DNA from: Bacteroidota bacterium
Lineage (GTDB): Bacteria; Bacteroidota; Bacteroidia; 2-12-FULL-35-15
Reading direction: 5' to 3'
Assembly (NCBI GenBank): GCA_947469885.1
Contig: CANIQT010000019.1
Span: 16,169-80,168 of the forward strand
Length of the DNA stretch: 64,000 nt
Shown: positions 63,466-64,000 of the stretch, in pieces
Position numbering within the stretch: the stretch's first letter is position 1
How the letters are laid out: each line of letters opens with the position of its first letter
Position numbers and translations under genes: made by a program
The notes under the pieces: model-generated
Told to the model about the DNA's origin: nothing
The model's database searches: none
The model's input: only the letters and a program-made list of their open reading frames with translations

Positions 63466-64000
63466 TGAAAAATTTAATTGCCAGGGTGCTTATAGCACTC
63501 CACTTCGCAGAGATGAAAGTAGTAGAATTACTACCCTTTGCCAGAAGTATTCACGACAACGCAGGTGCCGATCCGGATGTAACCATCCCTTTGCCACTTG
63601 CTGCTACATTAGCGAGTCAGACAGTAGTTTTGTCTGATACCGTTACACTGCGCGAGACTAACAAGTCGAGAGCGCTTACACGTGAGGAAGGATTACAGGC
63701 AAATGCTCTAGTCCTTACTCTTATTGAAATTGCTAAAACTGTGGAAACACAGGCTAACGCAATTTCGCCCGGTGACACCGCAAGAGCTGAACTTGCCTAT
63801 TTTCGCATTGGGTTCTCTGCCAAAAGACCTCCTTCATTACCTGGTCGTTCGTTCGAAATTTATAAGGTAGGAGTTGGTCTTGCTTATGTTCGTGTTAAAA
63901 GAAATACCGATGTGTATTTACATCACTGGAGGTATTCGCCTGACGGCATTAACTGGACACGTTTGCCTGACACCAAAGTGGTGAGTATTGTAGTTGTTGA
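63466..64000 (+). CDS. Unrecognised protein, 3' end outside the window
   Basis: The open frame begins MKNLIARVLIALHFAEMKVV at 63466 and runs 178 codons to the edge without a stop. It has no signal peptide. The first 115 residues look helical and end in AELAYFRIGFSAKRPP; then comes a beta-rich part (FEIYKVGVGLAYVRVKRN, then YLHHWRYSPDGINWTRLPD), which resembles the plan of Bacteroidota proteins with a helical N-terminal domain followed by fibronectin-like strands. No known family is certain. LytTR-like repeats upstream suggest regulation by the neighbouring gene. Confidence 0.55.

Overview
The window is a low-GC bacterial chromosome segment from the phylum Bacteroidota, probably a Chitinophagia- or Sphingobacteriia-like or uncultured lineage. 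The evidence is three secreted proteins with type IX secretion (T9SS) C-terminal sorting domains, repeated promoter boxes of the TAnnTTTG type, leaders rich in A with little Shine-Dalgarno signal, and family members typical of the phylum (YfhO membrane protein, PepSY-like protein, DUF1572/DinB protein). No ribosomal RNA, tRNA, phage, insertion sequence or CRISPR array was recognised.

Layout. 1-1.3 kb: end of a bcp-type peroxiredoxin, then recA. 1.3-3.9 kb: YfhO membrane protein. 4.0-7.1 kb: ECF sigma factor with a membrane-anchored partner and a small secreted protein. 7.4 kb: HU protein. 8.2-18.1 kb: a 3276-residue repeat-built T9SS adhesin-like protein. 18.7-23.5 kb: DUF58-like protein, a polytopic membrane protein, an MFS transporter and a PepSY-like protein. 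23.6-30.3 kb: clpC and gyrA divergently placed, then a TPR protein. 30.3-35.8 kb: two coupled SDR enzymes, two related envelope proteins, a 51-residue membrane peptide and a probably autoregulated HTH regulator. 36.2-41.0 kb: two T9SS cargo proteins. 41.1-59.8 kb: a surface polysaccharide locus, interrupted by dnaN and a DinB-like gene. 59.9-64 kb: a large TPR protein, a stand-alone LytTR regulator and the start of an unrecognised gene.

The polysaccharide locus forms two transcription units. The distal one (59.8 to 50.6 kb) makes nucleotide sugars: TviB-type UDP-HexNAc dehydrogenase, TviC-type 4-epimerase, the WbpB/WbpE/WbpD set for a 2,3-diacetamido uronic acid, RmlB, UDP-glucose dehydrogenase with UDP-xylose synthase, and a CpsB-type tyrosine phosphatase. 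The proximal one (48.3 to 41.1 kb) holds a methyltransferase, a Wzc-type tyrosine kinase, a Wzm/Wzt ABC exporter and a family 2 glycosyltransferase. Together they suggest an exported acidic heteropolysaccharide with kinase/phosphatase control.

The most unusual content is non-coding. Four unrelated-looking intergenic tandem arrays share a 21-22 bp period (about two helical turns), at 7.9, 18.2, 35.9 and 43.5 kb; one of them splits wzm from wzt and is bracketed by inverted copies of a hairpin. Several families of 7-bp repeats sit against gene ends. One hairpin sequence recurs three times at gene ends. Three LytTR-like sites with 20-21 bp spacing follow the LytTR gene. The giant adhesin gene carries five 858-bp modules that alternate in type, so its real duplication unit looks like 1716 bp.
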